Below are positions 4,812-6,969 of a stretch of 6,969 nt of DNA, in pieces. How positions within the stretch are numbered: position 1 is the stretch's first letter; each line of letters starts with the position of its first letter. The position numbers were made by a program, and so were the translations under genes. Below the pieces are notes generated by a model. It was not told where the DNA came from. It searched no databases and saw only the letters and a program-made list of their open reading frames with translations. Source of the stretch: Phycisphaerales bacterium (GTDB taxonomy: Bacteria; Planctomycetota; Phycisphaerae; Phycisphaerales; SM1A02); assembly GCA_003520025.1 (NCBI GenBank), contig DOVP01000183.1, forward strand, positions 2,506 to 9,474, written 5' to 3'.

Positions 4812-5774
4812 ATGAGAATCCCCTTGTATTTCGGCATGATGACGGTCTGTGTGATCGGGCTGATTGGCTGTGAAAGCCCCTCAAAGGCACCGGTCGAGGC
4901 CTCCTCGGTCGTTGTGCGGACCAGCCTCCGGGTGCTTGATGGACGTACCGGTGATGAGTTGGTGTGGGAAACCTTCATGTCCCGCCTTGAGGACGCCGAC
5001 GTGGTGGTCCTTGGTGAACAGCATGATGATGCCACTGGACATGCTGTGCAGTTGGCGGTCGTCGAAGACATGTTGGACCGCTCCCCGGGCAGTGGCGGCG
5101 TGGCACTGGAGATGCTGGAACGGGATGAGCAGATTCTTGTGGAGGACTACCGGGACGAAATCATCGATGCCGAGACATTCGCCAAACTGTCTGGTTCTAC
5201 ATCGTGGTCCGGCACTGGAAGTTGGGAGGCGTGGTATCAGCCCATCATCGATGCCGCCATCGAACGCGATGCTGCTGTCATCGCCGCCAATGCGCCGCGT
5301 CGCTATGTGCGCCTTGCGAGAACCGATGGATGGGAGCGGCTGGATGATCTCGACGCTTCAAGAAAGACCCTTGTCGATCGACCCGATACGCCCATGACCG
5401 GGGGCTACCGGGACCGGTTTATCGAATTGATGGGCGGACATGGTGACCCTGATGCAGAGGTTGATGAAGAGGCACAAGCCGAAGCGATTGAACTTGCGGA
5501 GTCGTACTTTCGATCACAGCAGGTGTGGGATGCGACAATGGCAGCCTCGGTCTCCGAAGCACTTCGTCAGTCCGGCCCTCCGGTCATGTTGTTGATCGGC
5601 CGCTTCCACAGCGACTCCGGAGGCGGAGCTCCTCAACAAATCAAACGCCTGCATCCTGCCGCGCACGTGGTGACGATCAGCCTCGAGCCGGAGTGTGGAG
5701 AAGTTGTGTTCGATGAAGCGATGCCGCAAGCCGATTTCATCGTATGCACCGAGGAATCAGGTACCGGGGCCTGA
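4812..5774 (+). CDS. ChaN-family (DUF399, Tiki-like fold) lipoprotein
   Basis: From the ATG at 4812 the protein has 320 residues. Residues 1-20 form a lipoprotein signal ending in lipobox LIGC, with lipidation at C20 and Glu at the next position. The frame extends upstream to 4707, but that would bury the signal peptide. The mature part shows the ChaN/Tiki superfamily signature: VVVLGEQHDDATGH (64-77) with E69, H71 and H77, then ALEM (98-101) with E100, W141, AANAPRRY (158-165), and LLIGRFHSDSGGG (260-272) with the second G-x-x-H at G263 to H266. ChaN of Campylobacter is an iron-regulated lipoprotein that binds haem as a dimer. Tiki and TraB relatives are metal-dependent proteases, so a hydrolase role is also possible. 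No haem transporter gene is next to it, so the ligand is unknown. It is transcribed divergently from the TPR/alpha-CTD operon and overlaps the Sua5 gene at its 3' end. Confidence 0.88.
   Translation: MRIPLYFGMMTVCVIGLIGCESPSKAPVEASSVVVRTSLRVLDGRTGDELVWETFMSRLEDADVVVLGEQHDDATGHAVQLAVVEDMLDRSPGSGGVALEMLERDEQILVEDYRDEIIDAETFAKLSGSTSWSGTGSWEAWYQPIIDAAIERDAAVIAANAPRRYVRLARTDGWERLDDLDASRKTLVDRPDTPMTGGYRDRFIELMGGHGDPDAEVDEEAQAEAIELAESYFRSQQVWDATMAASVSEALRQSGPPVMLLIGRFHSDSGGGAPQQIKRLHPAAHVVTISLEPECGEVVFDEAMPQADFIVCTEESGTGA
5757..5774. other. Convergent 3' overlap of two coding regions (18 bp)
   Basis: The stop of the ChaN-like gene (5772-5774) lies within the last codons of the Sua5 gene, whose TGA is at 5759-5757. 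No terminator hairpin with a T-tract is seen around the junction. Confidence 0.85.
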
Positions 5775-6746
5775 CTCCCTTTCCGCCGCGCGTTCCAGAC
5801 GATCGTGAATGGCTCGCCACTGCGGACCTTGAGGTGGGCGGATCACAAGAATGCGGGTGGTTTCGGTGGCATCTGCATCCCTGAGAAGGCTATAGAGCGC
5901 CTTGGCGGCAACCTGGTGGGTGTCCGGCATGATGAGGTGTATGTGCGGCGGCTCGATGGTGAGTGTCGATGGGCCGATGACGCAGGCAGGCCCGCCGTGG
6001 CCGAGCAGCCCGGCCAGGTGTTCGTGGTCGGCCAACATCAGCGGTGTGTTGGTCGCGTAGTGCCGGCTTCGGGTTCCCGGTGAGGCCCCCTGCGCGCTCG
6101 GGAGATCATCGGTCAACGCCACGCCAAGCACCGCCTCAATGGCCGGGACCGGTACCGACCCCACACGAAGCAGGCGGGCTGTACCACCGCTCACATCAAT
6201 CACCGTCGATTCGAGACCCGCCTGACAGCATCCGCCATCGAGCACCAGTAAGTCGGTGGCCTCTGGAACACCCTGATAGTCACGCTCGACATGCGCTACA
6301 CAGGTCGGAGAAACACTTCCCGAGCGATTTGCTGACGGGGCCGAGAGCGGAACACCAACCGCCTCCATCACCGCTCGGGTCACCTCGTGCCGGGGCGAGC
6401 GAATGGCCACGGTGGGAAGGCCCGAAGTGGCGGCATCGGGCACCTCTGAGTGCTTCGGCACCACGACGGTGAGTGGGCCCGGCCAGAACGCCTCGCACAA
6501 CTGGTCCGCCTGAGTGGGCCATCTGGAGGCAAGCGTTCGGGCCGATGCCACATCGAGCACATGAGCAATCAGTGGATTGTCGCTTGGCCGTCCCTTTAGG
6601 GCATAGATCTGCCCGAGTGCGGAAACGTTGTCTGTGCGGCCGAATAGCCCATAGACCGTCTCGGTTGGAAGCACGGCCACACCACCCTCCCGCAGACGCG
6701 TTGCGGCAAGTGCCTTGCTCTCTTGGCTGGGCTGGATATCCACCAT
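5757..6746 (-). CDS. sua5: L-threonylcarbamoyladenylate synthase, long Sua5 type
   Basis: This cytoplasmic enzyme makes threonylcarbamoyl-AMP from threonine, bicarbonate and ATP, the first step of the t6A modification at position 37 of ANN-decoding tRNAs. The protein has 329 residues. The YrdC domain (about 10-205) shows LPTETVYGL (26-34), KGRPSDNPLIAH (51-62), WPGPLTVVVP (88-97), VAIRSPRH (113-120), SAPSANRSGSVSPT (135-148) and GLESTVID (177-184). The linker motif SPGTRSRHYAT (222-232), which covers the active site in Sua5, is followed by the smaller C-terminal Sua5 domain (about 233-320). This marks it as Sua5 (TsaC2, YwlC) rather than short TsaC. All key residues appear present. The start ATG at 6746 has GGGAG about 14 bases upstream, slightly far. 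TsaB, TsaD and TsaE are not in the window. Confidence 0.95.
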   Translation of the reverse strand: MVDIQPSQESKALAATRLREGGVAVLPTETVYGLFGRTDNVSALGQIYALKGRPSDNPLIAHVLDVASARTLASRWPTQADQLCEAFWPGPLTVVVPKHSEVPDAATSGLPTVAIRSPRHEVTRAVMEAVGVPLSAPSANRSGSVSPTCVAHVERDYQGVPEATDLLVLDGGCCQAGLESTVIDVSGGTARLLRVGSVPVPAIEAVLGVALTDDLPSAQGASPGTRSRHYATNTPLMLADHEHLAGLLGHGGPACVIGPSTLTIEPPHIHLIMPDTHQVAAKALYSLLRDADATETTRILVIRPPQGPQWRAIHDRLERAAERESGPGT

Positions 6747-6877
6747 GTCGCAAATGGTATCTCCCGCTCACAAGGCATCCACATCGCCGCGGGCCCTCCC
6801 CGCACCGATGTGAGATGATTCGTACACTCCGAAAGCCTGCTCAGCAGGTCAGTTGCAAGTCCAACAGGAGCCCATCC
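6747..6877. promoter_or_regulatory. Divergent gap between Sua5 and the Pro-rich secreted gene
   Basis: These 131 bases carry the leaders of two divergent genes. Two small stems are visible: GCGGG/CCCGC (6789-6793 with 6799-6803) and CCTGC/GCAGG with loop TCA (6836-6848). Neither is followed by a T-tract. No promoter is convincing by eye. Confidence 0.4.
6866..6870 (+). promoter_or_regulatory. Shine-Dalgarno AGGAG of the right-edge gene
   Basis: AGGAG stands 7 bases before the ATG at 6878, an ideal spacing. It is the main support that the open frame running off the right edge is a real gene. Confidence 0.75.
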
Positions 6878-6969
6878 ATGATCACCCTGCTGCTCACCAC
6901 CATGCTCGCCGCCCCACCAGCCCCCCCGACCCCCCCGGCTCCCCCGGCCCCCCCAGCTCCCCTGGCCCC
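6878..6969 (+). CDS. Start of a probable secreted protein with an Ala-Pro-Pro-rich segment (3' part outside window)
   Basis: Thirty complete codons are visible from the ATG at 6878 to the window edge. Residues 1-12 (MITLLLTTMLAA) look like a short signal peptide, with probable cleavage after the AA, although the n-region has no Lys or Arg. From residue 13 the protein becomes a run of Ala-Pro-Pro units with one Thr. The DNA here is almost pure C, with three runs of seven C and one of five. Pro-rich linkers of this kind often separate a signal or anchor from a periplasmic or surface domain. The function cannot be judged from this fragment. Confidence 0.65.
   Translation, partial: MITLLLTTMLAAPPAPPTPPAPPAPPAPLA

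Noticed and set aside
6044..6472. A 142-codon plus-strand frame inside the Sua5 region
   Set aside because: It is antisense to conserved Sua5 motifs, with Pro/Arg/His-rich composition and no family resemblance.

Overview
The window reads like ordinary chromosome of a Gram-negative, moderately GC-rich bacterium. The most likely source is a planctomycete, perhaps the Phycisphaerae. The reasons are an ECF-type sigma factor placed directly before a membrane-anchored Ser/Thr kinase-like gene, a TPR protein carrying RNA polymerase alpha C-terminal domains, and lipobox lipoproteins with very short leaders. This placement is inferred from gene types remembered from that phylum, not from a database search. 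No tRNA, rRNA, CRISPR array or mobile element was seen, and coding density is high.

Layout: (1) Positions 1-1372, minus strand: an ECF-like sigma factor (650-1372), followed after 6 bases by a kinase-like protein with N-terminal membrane segments (643 to beyond the left edge). (2) Positions 1373-1575: a divergent regulatory gap rich in inverted repeats. (3) 1576-2523, plus strand: a membrane-anchored coiled-coil protein of unknown function. (4) 4701 down to 2507, minus strand: a two-gene operon. It encodes a TPR protein with two RNA polymerase alpha-CTD-like domains and then a SpoIID/LytB-family lipoprotein, joined by a 4-base GTGA overlap. (5) 4702-4811: a divergent promoter gap. (6) 4812-5774, plus strand: a ChaN/Tiki-like lipoprotein. 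(7) 6746 down to 5757, minus strand: a Sua5-type threonylcarbamoyl-AMP synthase. (8) From 6878, plus strand: the start of a protein with a short hydrophobic leader and an Ala-Pro-Pro-rich segment, cut by the right edge.

How the genes may work together: the sigma factor and kinase look like a signalling unit in which phosphorylation rather than a classical anti-sigma factor could control transcription. The TPR/alpha-CTD protein is the most unusual gene. Its first alpha-CTD copy lines up without gaps to E. coli RpoA 256-319 and keeps most of the residues known to contact DNA and sigma, while its second copy has lost several of them. Its tight coupling to a cell-wall SpoIID-like lipoprotein suggests a possible transcription/envelope link. 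Sua5 is housekeeping (tRNA t6A). Two convergent gene pairs overlap at their 3' ends by 17 and 18 bp with no intrinsic terminator visible between them.
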